Shown here: in pieces, positions 54,323-62,980 of the stretch | How positions within the stretch are numbered: the first letter of the stretch is position 1 | How the letters are laid out: each line of letters starts with the position of its first letter | Assembly: GCF_004103715.1 (NCBI RefSeq) | Contig: NZ_CP035282.1 | Coordinates: 3,558,501-3,622,500 of the forward strand | Source of the DNA: Acidilutibacter cellobiosedens | Lineage (GTDB): Bacteria; Bacillota; Clostridia; Tissierellales; Acidilutibacteraceae | Length of the DNA: 64,000 bases | Reading direction: 5' to 3' | Program-made: the position numbers and the translations under genes | The notes under the pieces: generated by a model | What the model was told of the DNA's origin: nothing | The model's database searches: none | Seen by the model: the letters and a program-made list of their open reading frames with translations, nothing else

Positions 54323-54703
54323 TTACCCCTCCATTTTTATTTGATTTTTTTGATTACTTTTTTCAAACGGAAATATAACAGTCAACATCATCTTAAACAT
54401 TTCCTTAGCAAAAACTCTGTGAGGTTTATTGGCAGGCATAACCAATGTCTCCCCTTTTTTTACCAGATGCTCTTTACCATCTACTACAAATAGGCCGTTA
54501 CCTTCTAAAACAGTCACCATAGCATCACCATCTGAATCATGAGTACTAATTTCCTCGTTTTTATCAAAGGCAAATAATGTAATACTTACGTACTCATTCT
54601 GTGCCAATGTTTTACTGACAATTTGTCCTGGTTGAACCTGCACTTGATCTGCCAATGATAACACTGTTTCATGCAAAATATTTTTAATAAAAACTTCTTC
54701 CAT
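54323..54703 (-). CDS. Cupin-domain protein
   Basis: 126 residues: VSITLFAFDKNEEISTHDSD near residues 37-56 and GETLVMPANKPHRVFAKEMF near the C-terminus, the two halves of a cupin barrel (G-x5-H-x-H replaced by S-T-H-D-S-D). Small cupins of this sort are common in hcp operons. Its stop is 2 bases before the hcp start. Role unknown; ligand binding or metal-dependent sensing is possible. Confidence 0.85.
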   Translation of the reverse strand: MEEVFIKNILHETVLSLADQVQVQPGQIVSKTLAQNEYVSITLFAFDKNEEISTHDSDGDAMVTVLEGNGLFVVDGKEHLVKKGETLVMPANKPHRVFAKEMFKMMLTVIFPFEKSNQKNQIKMEG

Positions 54704-54716
54704 AATAACCTTCCTC

Positions 54717-55388
54717 CTATTCTTCTAAAATTTGACCATCTATAGATATAATTACAACCTGCCACGGAATCATTTTTTTACTGTTAATAAGTGCTTTCTT
54801 TACCGCATTTTCGATACCGCCACAACATGGTACCTGCATACGAACTACCTTAACACTTTTTATATTGTTATTCTTAAATATTTCTGTTAACTTTTCAGCA
54901 TAATCGCCTTCGTCTAACTTGGGACATCCAATTAAAGTAATGTGATTCTTAATAAACTTACGGTGAAAATCACCATAGGCAAATGCAGTACAGTCCGCAG
55001 CTATAAGCAAGTTCGCATTATTAAAATAAGGTGCATTTACCGGAACCAATTTAATTTGTACAGGCCACTGCATAAGTTTGCTTTGTACGGCTTCAAAATT
55101 ATCGACAGATTCAGGCTTTGGCTGGATTGCCTTTGCCATACTGCCGGGACAGCCTCCAATGCGGTGATTAACCGCTTCTTCGTTATATGCCAAAGCTTCC
55201 CGCTCTTCAAAGGATATAGCCCCAGTCGGACAAACGGGTAGACAATTTCCCAATCCGTCGCAGTAATCATCACGGATAAGTTTCGCTTTACCATTTATAA
55301 TTGCAATAGCTCCTTCATTACAAGCATCAGCACACATTCCACAGCCATTACATTTCGTTTCATCAATTTTTATAATTTTACGAATCAT
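54717..55388 (-). CDS. 4Fe-4S ferredoxin-domain protein of the hcp operon
   Basis: 223 residues: DETKCNGCGMCADACNEGAI (CxxCxxCxxxC) and DDYCDGLGNCLPVCPTGAIS (second cluster, CxxxxxCxxxC spacing), then a domain with IGGCPGS, LLIAADCTAFAYGDF, LIGCPKLDEGDYAEKL and VPCCGGIENA, which could hold or bind another metal centre. It is probably the electron donor of hybrid-cluster protein. The frame opens at 55430; AAAGGATG supports the ATG at 55388. First gene of the operon; the divergent regulator starts 98 bases away. Confidence 0.88.
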   Translation of the reverse strand: MIRKIIKIDETKCNGCGMCADACNEGAIAIINGKAKLIRDDYCDGLGNCLPVCPTGAISFEEREALAYNEEAVNHRIGGCPGSMAKAIQPKPESVDNFEAVQSKLMQWPVQIKLVPVNAPYFNNANLLIAADCTAFAYGDFHRKFIKNHITLIGCPKLDEGDYAEKLTEIFKNNNIKSVKVVRMQVPCCGGIENAVKKALINSKKMIPWQVVIISIDGQILEE

Positions 55389-55456
55389 AACCGTTTCATC
55401 CTTTCTCTTTCCTTGATTTTTCGATTTCATTATATTATAATAAAATCATTAAATCT

Positions 55457-55470
55457 GTTGTTTTTACAAC
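55457..55470. promoter_or_regulatory. Candidate Crp/Fnr-type operator between hcp operon and its regulator
   Basis: GTTGT-TTTT-ACAAC, a perfect 5-4-5 inverted repeat (TTGT-N6-ACAA core) in the divergent intergenic region, 15 bases before the regulator ATG. Confidence 0.6.
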
Positions 55471-55485
55471 GTAAAAGGAGAAAAT

Positions 55486-56154
55486 ATGAAAGAATATTTA
55501 AAAGTTTTAAAAATCGTTCCTCTTTTTAAGGATATAAATGAAGTGGAAATAAACACAATGCTCAAATGCTTAAATGCCCATAAGAAAAGCTACAAAAAAA
55601 ATGAAATCATACTGATGGCAGGTCAATCGGTTACCGAGGTCGGAATTGTACTGTCAGGATGTGTACAAATAATGCGGGAAGACATATCAGGAAATCGTAC
55701 AATTTTAGCTCGATTTGAGAAGGGCAATCTTTTTGCGGAGGCCTTTGTCTGTTCCAATATAAAAACACTCCCGATTACTGTATCTTCCATATCAGAAAGT
55801 GTCATCCTGTTTGTCGATTACCATCGGATTATCACTACATGTTCTTCTGCTTGTGTTTTCCATGCTAAATTGATTAAAAATATGATGGCAATTTTAGCAG
55901 ATAAGAATATTATGCTGAGCGGAAAAATCGAGCACCTGTCCAAGCGAACTACAAAAGAAAAGCTGTTGTCCTATCTCTCAGAACAAGCAGCTATAAAGGG
56001 CAATAATGAATTTACAATTCCATTTAACCGACAGGAACTTGCCGATTATCTTTGTGTTGACAGGAGTGCTATGTCAAATGAACTGTGTAAACTGCGCGAT
56101 GAAGGTATTCTCAGTTTCCACCGCAATAACTTTATGCTCTATAAATTCAGGTAA
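55486..56154 (+). CDS. Crp/Fnr-family transcriptional regulator
   Basis: 222 residues: cyclic-nucleotide-binding-like fold (IVPLFKDINEVEINTMLKCL, EIILMAGQSVTEVGIVLSGC, ARFEKGNLFAEAFVC) and a C-terminal winged helix (FNRQELADYLCVDRSAMSNE, LCKLRDEGILSFHRNNFML). AAAGGAG precedes the ATG. It has no obvious Fe-S cysteine cluster at the N-terminus. Divergent from the hcp operon, it probably controls hcp in answer to nitrosative stress, as HcpR-type regulators do in other anaerobes; this is inference from position. Confidence 0.9.
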   Translation: MKEYLKVLKIVPLFKDINEVEINTMLKCLNAHKKSYKKNEIILMAGQSVTEVGIVLSGCVQIMREDISGNRTILARFEKGNLFAEAFVCSNIKTLPITVSSISESVILFVDYHRIITTCSSACVFHAKLIKNMMAILADKNIMLSGKIEHLSKRTTKEKLLSYLSEQAAIKGNNEFTIPFNRQELADYLCVDRSAMSNELCKLRDEGILSFHRNNFMLYKFR

Positions 56155-56267
56155 ATAATAGTTAAAAAAGACTTCTATCTAAGCATTAATCCATTAAAGA
56201 AACCATTTTTAAAACCTGCCTTATGAAAATTTTACATTAGGCAATCATAATTTCCCTATGGGTTATA

Positions 56268-56304
56268 AAAAACCTCTATATGCTTTACTGCATGCAAATA
56301 GAGG
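56268..56304 (-). terminator. Terminator of the nitroreductase gene
   Basis: CCTCTAT (56273-56279) pairs with ATAGAGG (56298-56304); on the minus strand it is followed by TTTTTTATAA. Confidence 0.75.
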
Positions 56305-56311
56305 TAAATAG

Positions 56312-56830
56312 TCAAAATGTTTCATAACGTACTGTTTCTGTAAGGGGTTTGCGTTCTGTATTGTGTCTGTCAGGAGATTTTCTCTCTTCATCGGAATATC
56401 CAATGCCCAATATGTTTATAGGCTCAACTCCTTCAGGAAGTGCAAACTCTGCCTTAATTACATCCGGTTTGAAATAACCTACCCATATAGAATTAAGCCC
56501 AAGATCAGTGGCTTCCAGAATCATATGAGTTGCGACAATTGAAGCATCAATTTCTGCTGTATCCTTTCCATCAAAAGCTCTCTTCCAGCTAAAAGAATGA
56601 TCGGCACAAACCACAAAAGCAAGCTGTGCTCCGTATACATTTCCGGCTTTTTTAAGCTTTTCTAATCCTGCTTCCGTTTTAATGACCAATATCCTTTGAG
56701 GCTGCAGATTGGCAGCAGTGGGAGCTACCCTGCCGGCTTCCAAAATCTTTTCAAGTTTTACCTGTTCCACTTTTTTGTTATTAAAATTTCGCGTGGAATA
56801 ACGCTTTTTTGCAAGTTCAATGAAATCCAT
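56312..56830 (-). CDS. Nitroreductase-family protein
   Basis: 172 residues: MDFIELAKKRYSTRNFNNKK with the FMN-binding RYSxR motif, EAGRVAPTAANLQPQRILVI, DASIVATHMILEATDLGLNS, and PINILGIGYSDEERKSPDRH at the end. GAGAGGATG supports the ATG at 56830 over the in-frame ATG at 56848. Oxygen-insensitive nitroreductase fold, FMN-dependent; the natural substrate is not evident. Monocistronic. Confidence 0.92.
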   Translation of the reverse strand: MDFIELAKKRYSTRNFNNKKVEQVKLEKILEAGRVAPTAANLQPQRILVIKTEAGLEKLKKAGNVYGAQLAFVVCADHSFSWKRAFDGKDTAEIDASIVATHMILEATDLGLNSIWVGYFKPDVIKAEFALPEGVEPINILGIGYSDEERKSPDRHNTERKPLTETVRYETF

Positions 56831-56994
56831 ATAAATCATCCTCTCCACAAATGTTAAATTTTATAGATCAAATTCAATATAATCTTCATCTTTTTCACGA
56901 AATCTGGTTTTCTTCGGAACAAACCTGTTACTGTCAGGCGCATAGTATACAAACTTTATACAAAATCTGTATATTATATTTATTGAAAAAATTA

Positions 56995-57216
56995 TCATCT
57001 AAGTAATATCACATATGCAGAACCGCTAAAATTAGGTATTAAGTTATCTTTAAAATTTTCTTCTTCAACAGGATCTTCAATATATTCTGTTTCAGCAGAT
57101 GGTTCAGTATAAGGATTGATTGGCTCATAAACGGTTTTTGTTTTTGGTATAATTATCAATACATATAATCCGATTATTAAAGAAATCAATAAAATTACAT
57201 TTTTAACTTTTTTCAT
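56995..57216 (-). CDS. Small hypothetical membrane-anchored protein (73 aa)
   Basis: One N-terminal membrane helix (VKNVILLISLIIGLYVLIII) followed by an acidic extracytoplasmic tail (PINPYTEPSAETEYIEDPVE then EENFKDNLIPNFSG). A purine-rich ribosome binding site (AAAAGGAGAAATC) precedes the ATG. No known family. Confidence 0.6.
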   Translation of the reverse strand: MKKVKNVILLISLIIGLYVLIIIPKTKTVYEPINPYTEPSAETEYIEDPVEEENFKDNLIPNFSGSAYVILLR

Positions 57217-57410
57217 AATTTATGATTTCTCCTTTTAGATTTATTTAAAAAGCATTTATAATTAATAACATTATATACATATCTCATTAATAAATGCAAT
57301 AAAAGAAAAAGCTTTCCGGCTTAAAATAAACAATAATTTAATGAAAACACAATAAATTTATGGTATAATAACTAAATGGTTTTTAAATATCGAAAGGAAA
57401 GGTAAGTATT

Positions 57411-59000
57411 ATGATAACTGTTAATAATGTAAGTTTAAGATATAAAGATCAAAAACTTTTTGAAGATGTAAATTTAAAGTTTACTCCCGGCAATTGCTAT
57501 GGTGTAATCGGAGCCAACGGTGCCGGAAAGAGTACTTTCTTAAAAATATTATCCGGAGAAATAGAACCCAATACAGGAGAAGTAAGTATTTCTCCGAATA
57601 CCCGTATGTCTGTCTTGAGGCAGGATCATTTTCAATACGAAAATTTCAATGTATTGGATACGGTAATAATGGGAAACGCAAGGCTTTATGAGATAATGAA
57701 GGAAAAAGACATAATATACGCAAAACCGAATTTTAACGATGAAGATGGCATAAAAGCGGCTGAATTGGAAGCGGAATTTACAGAACTGGACGGGTGGACG
57801 GCTGAATCGGAAGCTTCATCTCTCCTTCAAGGATTAGGAATAGATATAGAATTGCATAGTAAAAAGATATCCGAGCTATCAGGTAATGAAAAAATGAGAG
57901 TGCTTTTAGCCCAAGCTTTGTTTGGAAAACCCGGAATACTTATTTTGGATGAACCGACAAATTATCTCGACATTAAATCTATTACATGGCTGCAAAATTT
58001 TATTATCGATTTTAAAGGTACCGTAATCGTTGTATCTCATGATAGACATTTCTTAAACGAAGTCTGTACCTATATGGCGGATATTGATTATGGAAAAATT
58101 AAATTATATGCCGGTAATTATGATTTCTGGTACGAATCCAGCCAGTTGGCCCTTCAAATGATGAAGGATCAAAATAAGAAAAAAGAGGAAAAAGCTAAGG
58201 AACTTCAAGAATTTATCGCAAGATTCAGTGCTAATGCTTCTAAATCAAGGCAGGCTACTTCCCGTAAAAAATTGTTGGAAAAACTAACTATAGACGAAAT
58301 ACAACCTTCAAACAGAAGATATCCTTTTATTTCGTTTCAAATAGATAGGGAAGTAGGAAATGAAATACTCTCCGTAGAAGGATTATCTAAAAGTATAAAT
58401 GGTGTTGAAATTTTAAAAAATATCAGCTTCAGAGTTGTCAAGGGAGATAAGATTGCCCTTGTAGGGGAAAATGATGTTGCAAATTCCACATTACTTAAAA
58501 TATTGGCAGGTAAAATGGAGCCGGACAGTGGAAGCTATAAGTGGGGAATTACTATTAGCAGGTCCTATTTCCCAAATGATAATTCCAAATTTTTTAATGA
58601 TGTGGATTTGAATCTTATAGATTGGATGAGACAGTTCTCGGAAGAAAAGTCCGAAAACTATTTGAGAGGTTTTCTGGGAAGGATGTTGTTTTCCGGCGAT
58701 GAAGCTTTGAAAAAGGCAAAAGTTCTGTCAGGCGGAGAAAGAGTAAGATGTATGCTTTCGAGAATGATGCTTAAAAACGCCAATTTTCTCATACTGGATC
58801 AACCCACCAATCACCTCGATTTGGAATCAATTACCGCATTAAACAATGGATTAAAGGATTATAAAAGTAATATGATATTTACTTCTCATGATCATCAATT
58901 TATACAAACTATAGCAAACAGGATAATGGAAATTACTCCTGAAAGATTTGTCGATAAAAATATGACATATGACGAATATTTAGAAAAGATGAACATTTAA
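57411..59000 (+). CDS. ABC-F ATPase (YbiT/YkpA-like) with degenerate second ATP site
   Basis: 529 residues, two nucleotide-binding domains joined by a charged linker and no membrane segments. NBD1: Walker A GANGAGKS, signature LSGNEKMRVLL (Gly to Asn), Walker B LILDEPTNYLD. NBD2: Walker A position GENDVANSTLL lacks the usual G-K, signature LSGGERVRCML is canonical, Walker B LILDQPTNHLD has Gln for the catalytic Glu. As I recall, related clostridial proteins also carry degenerate second sites, so this may be ancestral. ABC-F proteins act on the ribosome. AGGAAAGG precedes the ATG. TATAAT-like box at 57363. Confidence 0.88.
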   Translation: MITVNNVSLRYKDQKLFEDVNLKFTPGNCYGVIGANGAGKSTFLKILSGEIEPNTGEVSISPNTRMSVLRQDHFQYENFNVLDTVIMGNARLYEIMKEKDIIYAKPNFNDEDGIKAAELEAEFTELDGWTAESEASSLLQGLGIDIELHSKKISELSGNEKMRVLLAQALFGKPGILILDEPTNYLDIKSITWLQNFIIDFKGTVIVVSHDRHFLNEVCTYMADIDYGKIKLYAGNYDFWYESSQLALQMMKDQNKKKEEKAKELQEFIARFSANASKSRQATSRKKLLEKLTIDEIQPSNRRYPFISFQIDREVGNEILSVEGLSKSINGVEILKNISFRVVKGDKIALVGENDVANSTLLKILAGKMEPDSGSYKWGITISRSYFPNDNSKFFNDVDLNLIDWMRQFSEEKSENYLRGFLGRMLFSGDEALKKAKVLSGGERVRCMLSRMMLKNANFLILDQPTNHLDLESITALNNGLKDYKSNMIFTSHDHQFIQTIANRIMEITPERFVDKNMTYDEYLEKMNI

Positions 59001-59180
59001 TTTCCTGGGAAATATTTTGTTTATTATGGCAAATAAATTTTAATACTCTAAACTTCAAACCACCGGCACAATATTTTTGTTTCCCTGTGGCAGCAAGAAT
59101 AATTGCAAACAGGTATAACAGCGTTGAGTAATTTAACACTTTTAACTCCGTTATTAACCAATTTTTTTATTATAACAGTA

Positions 59181-59216
59181 AAAAAATAACAGTACTAATT
59201 TATACTGTTATTTTTT
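59181..59216. terminator. Bidirectional terminator between ABC-F gene and motB
   Basis: AAAAAATAACAGTA (59181-59194) and TACTGTTATTTTTT (59203-59216), 14-bp stem. Confidence 0.9.
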
Positions 59217-59291
59217 AGTTATAATAAAAAATGAGCTTGAGTTTCTTTAAAATTTGTATTTGCAGTCTATTATTTAAATAAAAAGTAAATT

Positions 59292-59966
59292 TCATTTCGT
59301 CTCGATGATAAAGTCCACACGCCTGTTTAAAGCCCTCCCCATTGCAGTATTGTTATCGGCAATTGGGTGAAATTCACTATAACCAACTGCAGAAAATTTA
59401 TCCGCTCCAAGCGAAGATACCTCTAAAAGTCGTTTAAGAATATTAACAGCCCGACTCGTAGATAACTCCCAGTTGCTGTTGAACTGTTCATTGTGTATGG
59501 GACGGTTATCCGTATGTCCTTCTATCCGGACCATATTAATAGAATCTTTATAATTTTCCAGTATATTGGAAATATTGTTAAGTATTTTCTCAGCCTTCGG
59601 GTCAATAGTAGCCTGTCCGGAATCAAAAAGAGCAGAATCCCTCATACGTATCAAAACCACACCTTCCCCTTCGTCAATAACACTTATTTGTGTAGAAAAC
59701 TCAGACTCCTTAATATAAGAATTTATATCTTCAACAAAACTATCAAACTTCTGCTGTGTCGCCACAGTCTGCTCTTGAGCTGAAGCAGTCGCAGGCCTGT
59801 TTGCTGCTGCCTTGGAGGTTACTACTCTATCTGCTATGGCAAATGAAAATAAAATTACGAATATTGCAAGTAAATCAGTCATCATATCACTATAGGAAGT
59901 TAACCAACCTGGTGACTCGTCATCAGAATCATCATCAGAATCATCATATCTTCCACTCATTTTCAT
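59292..59966 (-). CDS. motB: Flagellar motor stator protein MotB
   Basis: 224 residues: an acidic N-terminus (DDSDDDSDDESPGW), one membrane helix with the ion-binding Asp (YSDMMTDLLAIFVILFSFAI, Asp near residue 32), a plug/linker, and an OmpA-like peptidoglycan-binding domain (MVRIEGHTDNRPI, NWELSTSRAVNILKRLLE, GRALNRRVDFII). Lies 6 bases after motA. Together they form the MotA5B2 stator that converts ion flow to torque. Confidence 0.95.
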   Translation of the reverse strand: MKMSGRYDDSDDDSDDESPGWLTSYSDMMTDLLAIFVILFSFAIADRVVTSKAAANRPATASAQEQTVATQQKFDSFVEDINSYIKESEFSTQISVIDEGEGVVLIRMRDSALFDSGQATIDPKAEKILNNISNILENYKDSINMVRIEGHTDNRPIHNEQFNSNWELSTSRAVNILKRLLEVSSLGADKFSAVGYSEFHPIADNNTAMGRALNRRVDFIIETK

Positions 59967-59972
59967 AATTGG

Positions 59973-60782
59973 CTAAGCCACCTCCTTTATCTTAAACTTA
60001 TCTTCTTGTTGACTTCTCAAATCCTTTCCACCCTTTGACATCATATAGAAAGTAAGCCTTTCTCTGATTACCTTCGGGTTCTGACTTTCTTCAATAGCCA
60101 TAAGGCCTTCAATAAACAACTCTTTCCTTGTTACCTCGTTTGCATTCATAACCTTTAACCTTTTAGACATAGGCAAAAAAATAACATAAGCAAGAAAAGC
60201 TCCATAAAAAGATGTGACCAATTCAATAGCCATTAAAGGCCCTAATTTAGTTGGGTCCTCTAAATTTATGAGCATAGGAATAAGGCCGACATACGTCCCT
60301 ACAAGGCCAAGAGATGTTACTTCACTTCCTATCATGTCCAGCATTTCCCACCCTTTCTTATGTCTCTGCTTCATAAAATAAATCTCCGTTTGTAAGGATT
60401 CCATGAGCTGATCCTTATCGGCACCATCTATTATGAGCATTATACCTTCCTTTAAAAATTTATCATCGGTAATTTCATCAACCGTATCTTCAAGGGCAAG
60501 AAATCCTTCCTTCCTTGTAATTTCAGCAAGGCTTACTATGGTGTCAATGTCTTTTTCTACATCAAATTTTTCATTGATAAATGCTTTCTTCATAACCGGC
60601 CTAAGGGTTTTTAGCCTGTCCACTGGAAATGATAAAACAACAGCTCCCACCGTACCACCTATTGTAATACAAAACGAAGGCAAGTTTAAAAATGTTCTAA
60701 TATCACCTGATGCCATAATTGAAATAGCTATACATCCTACACCAATTATTAATCCGATCCATGTCGATTTTGATCTTGACAA
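59973..60782 (-). CDS. motA: Flagellar motor stator protein MotA
   Basis: 269 residues with four membrane helices (TWIGLIIGVGCIAISIMASG; FCITIGGTVGAVVLSFPVDR; VTSLGLVGTYVGLIPMLINL; IELVTSFYGAFLAYVIFLPM), the conserved cytoplasmic loop EGFLALEDTV and the stator Pro residues (GTYVGLIPM and FLPM). GGAGG precedes the ATG. First gene of the motAB pair; a SigD/FliA-like promoter lies upstream. No other flagellar genes are in this window. Confidence 0.95.
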   Translation of the reverse strand: MSRSKSTWIGLIIGVGCIAISIMASGDIRTFLNLPSFCITIGGTVGAVVLSFPVDRLKTLRPVMKKAFINEKFDVEKDIDTIVSLAEITRKEGFLALEDTVDEITDDKFLKEGIMLIIDGADKDQLMESLQTEIYFMKQRHKKGWEMLDMIGSEVTSLGLVGTYVGLIPMLINLEDPTKLGPLMAIELVTSFYGAFLAYVIFLPMSKRLKVMNANEVTRKELFIEGLMAIEESQNPKVIRERLTFYMMSKGGKDLRSQQEDKFKIKEVA

Positions 60783-60957
60783 TATAAAACCTCCTTCTCA
60801 ATTGGCTTACCCTACTCTTATGTATCCATGACTGTTCTTCAGTATCCTGCTATAGAAAAACGTATCATACATATTATTGCTGTAGTATGCCTCATTAAAA
60901 TTTCACTTTCACAAAATCCAAAATTGGATTTTATCCTTTAATTAAGTTTCTATTTAT

Positions 60958-60984
60958 ATATCGGATATCTCACAATTAACTTAA
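60958..60984 (-). promoter_or_regulatory. Candidate SigD (sigma-28) promoter for motAB
   Basis: On the minus strand TAAG, 14 bases, TCCGATAT (60965-60958), 7 of 8 matches to the GCCGATAT -10 box and 3 of 4 to TAAA. It is ~175 bases upstream of motA. Confidence 0.5.
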
Positions 60985-61104
60985 CCCGTTTTACTAAATT
61001 TTTAATGAAAAGCGCCAAAAGTTTATATTTAAAAATCCTTTACATCTTTTGAGCGATATTGTATAATAATATAAATAATTGATTTTAAAGGAGATGAGAG
61101 TTTA

Positions 61105-61143
61105 GTGTATCAGTGTGGAATTCTTTTAAATTGTTTAGCTTAA
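61105..61143 (+). CDS. Leader peptide (12 codons) upstream of the second ABC-F gene
   Basis: GTG-started MYQCGILLNCLA with TAA at 61141-61143; AAAGGAGA at 61087-61094 is ten bases upstream. It precedes a leader of about 240 bases that ends in a strong terminator just before the ABC-F gene, the layout of ribosome-stalling attenuators of resistance genes. Confidence 0.55.
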   Translation: MYQCGILLNCLA

Positions 61144-61329
61144 ACCAAGGGAGAAGTCTGCCCTTTTTTAAGCAAACAAATTTAATAAGAATTCACGAGA
61201 TATATTAAAACTCTTTTTTATAACTTAAAGGGAAGTCTTAATTTGCCCTAATGTCTGACATTACTTGGGTTTCAAAAAAAGCTTTCTTAATATGATGTTT
61301 CAATTTATGACAATATAAAACTATGACTT

Positions 61330-61367
61330 TAAGGAAAGAGAATATTAATATTCTCTTTCCTTTTTTA
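61330..61367 (+). terminator. Intrinsic terminator/attenuator directly before the ABC-F gene
   Basis: AAGGAAAGAGAATATT is followed immediately by its exact reverse complement (61331-61362) and a run of Ts. It ends a few bases before AGGAGG (61371-61376) of the gene, so read-through is needed for expression. Upstream, AAGGG ... CCCTT motifs at ~61148-61172 and ~61228-61252 could form competing structures. Confidence 0.75.
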
Positions 61368-61384
61368 TTTAGGAGGGAATTTAT

Positions 61385-62932
61385 ATGAGTGTTTTAAATG
61401 TTGAAAATTTAAGTTTTTCTTTTGGAGATAAACCGGTATTAAAAAACATATCTTTCGCTCTTCAAAAGGGAGAACACGCAGGGTTAGTCGGAATTAACGG
61501 TGCAGGAAAGACCACATTCTTTAATATTTTAATGGGAAATTTGGTTCCGGACGAAGGGTCCGTTTATAAATCGTCATCTATAAATATCGGATATCTTGAT
61601 CAACATTCTGAATTCAACAAGGAATATAGTATCAAAGATTGGCTGAAATCTGCTTTTGATAAATTATATCTTATTGAAAGAAAAATGATAAAAATTTCAG
61701 ATAGTATGTCTTGTACAAATTCAGATTCAGAGAAAATGAAAAAACTACTTAATGAATATGGAAAGTTCCAAGACAGGCTTGACAGAAGCGATTTTTATAA
61801 AATAGACAGCTTAATAGAAAATGTGGCAAGAGGCCTGGGACTGTATCAATTAGGGATGGATACTTCCGTGGATAAATTGAGCGGAGGCCAGAGAACAAAA
61901 CTAAAGCTCGCAAAGCTTCTTTTAATGAATCCTGACCTTCTTCTGTTGGATGAACCTACTAACTATCTCGATAAAGAACATATAGATTGGCTTGCAGATC
62001 ATCTCAACAATTATCCTAACAGCTTCATAGTCATATCTCACGATACGATTTTTCTCAACAATATAACAAATGTAATATTTAATATTGAATTTGGATATTT
62101 AAAAAGATACCCTGGAAATTATAAAAAATTTCTAATGCTGAAAGATGAAGAAACCAAAAGATATACAGACATGTATAACAGACAACAAAAAGAAATAAAT
62201 AAGATGGAGGAATTCATAAATAAAAATATCGTCAGAGCATCAACTACTAAACGAGCTCAAAGCAGAAGAAAACAGTTGGAAAAGATGGAGAAGATAGAAA
62301 AACCTTTGAAAATTTCAAAACCCCATTTCAACTTTCAGGAAGCAAGAAATTCCGGAGAATTGGTCTTTAGATGTACTAACATGAACATAGGATATTACTA
62401 TCCTATTATTAAAAATCTAAATCTCAAGATAATGAGAGGAAACAAAATTGCTGTTGTAGGATGTAACGGTATCGGAAAATCAACTTTACTAAAAACAATC
62501 ATGGGAATAATCCCTCCCCTAACAGGAAAAATAGATATGGGAAACTATCTTTACCCCGTATACTTTGAACAGGAAACAAAGTCCACGAACTATACTCCTT
62601 TAGAAGAAATATGGAAGGACTTCCCTCAAAAAAAACAGCAAGAAATAAGAGGAGTCTTGGCTCAATGCGGTTTAAGACAGGAACATATTCTGCAAAAAAT
62701 TTCATCTTTAAGCGGTGGAGAACAATCAAAGGTAAGACTATGCAAATCAATGATGACTCCCAGTAATTGGCTTTTATTAGATGAACCTACCAATCACCTC
62801 GATTTGGATGCCAAAAATGCTCTAAAAGAAGCTCTAATCGATTATAAAGGAACTATACTTTTAGTTTGTCATGAAAAAGAATTCTTTGAAGATTGGGTAA
62901 CGGATATATGGAATATGGAAAAATATATCTAA
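61385..62932 (+). CDS. ABC-F ATPase, probable ribosome-protection/resistance type
   Basis: 515 residues, two canonical nucleotide-binding domains: GINGAGKT, LSGGQRTKLKLAKL and LLLDEPTNYLD in the first; GCNGIGKS, LSGGEQSKVRLCKS and LLLDEPTNHLD in the second. The inter-domain linker (residues ~255-310) is rich in Lys/Arg (STTKRAQSRRKQLEKMEKIE), as in ABC-F proteins that reach the ribosomal peptidyl-transferase centre. No membrane segments. AGGAGG lies 8 bases before the ATG. The leader peptide and terminator upstream indicate control by attenuation, a feature of antibiotic-inducible ABC-F genes. Which drug, if any, cannot be read from sequence. Confidence 0.88.
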   Translation: MSVLNVENLSFSFGDKPVLKNISFALQKGEHAGLVGINGAGKTTFFNILMGNLVPDEGSVYKSSSINIGYLDQHSEFNKEYSIKDWLKSAFDKLYLIERKMIKISDSMSCTNSDSEKMKKLLNEYGKFQDRLDRSDFYKIDSLIENVARGLGLYQLGMDTSVDKLSGGQRTKLKLAKLLLMNPDLLLLDEPTNYLDKEHIDWLADHLNNYPNSFIVISHDTIFLNNITNVIFNIEFGYLKRYPGNYKKFLMLKDEETKRYTDMYNRQQKEINKMEEFINKNIVRASTTKRAQSRRKQLEKMEKIEKPLKISKPHFNFQEARNSGELVFRCTNMNIGYYYPIIKNLNLKIMRGNKIAVVGCNGIGKSTLLKTIMGIIPPLTGKIDMGNYLYPVYFEQETKSTNYTPLEEIWKDFPQKKQQEIRGVLAQCGLRQEHILQKISSLSGGEQSKVRLCKSMMTPSNWLLLDEPTNHLDLDAKNALKEALIDYKGTILLVCHEKEFFEDWVTDIWNMEKYI

Positions 62933-62935
62933 AAA

Positions 62936-62971
62936 TTTGGCTAACTTATAAATATTTATAAGTTAGCCAAA
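62936..62971. terminator. Bidirectional terminator between convergent genes
   Basis: TTTGGCTAACTTATAAAT and its exact reverse complement make a 36-base palindrome. Confidence 0.85.
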
Positions 62972-62980
62972 TAAATATAT

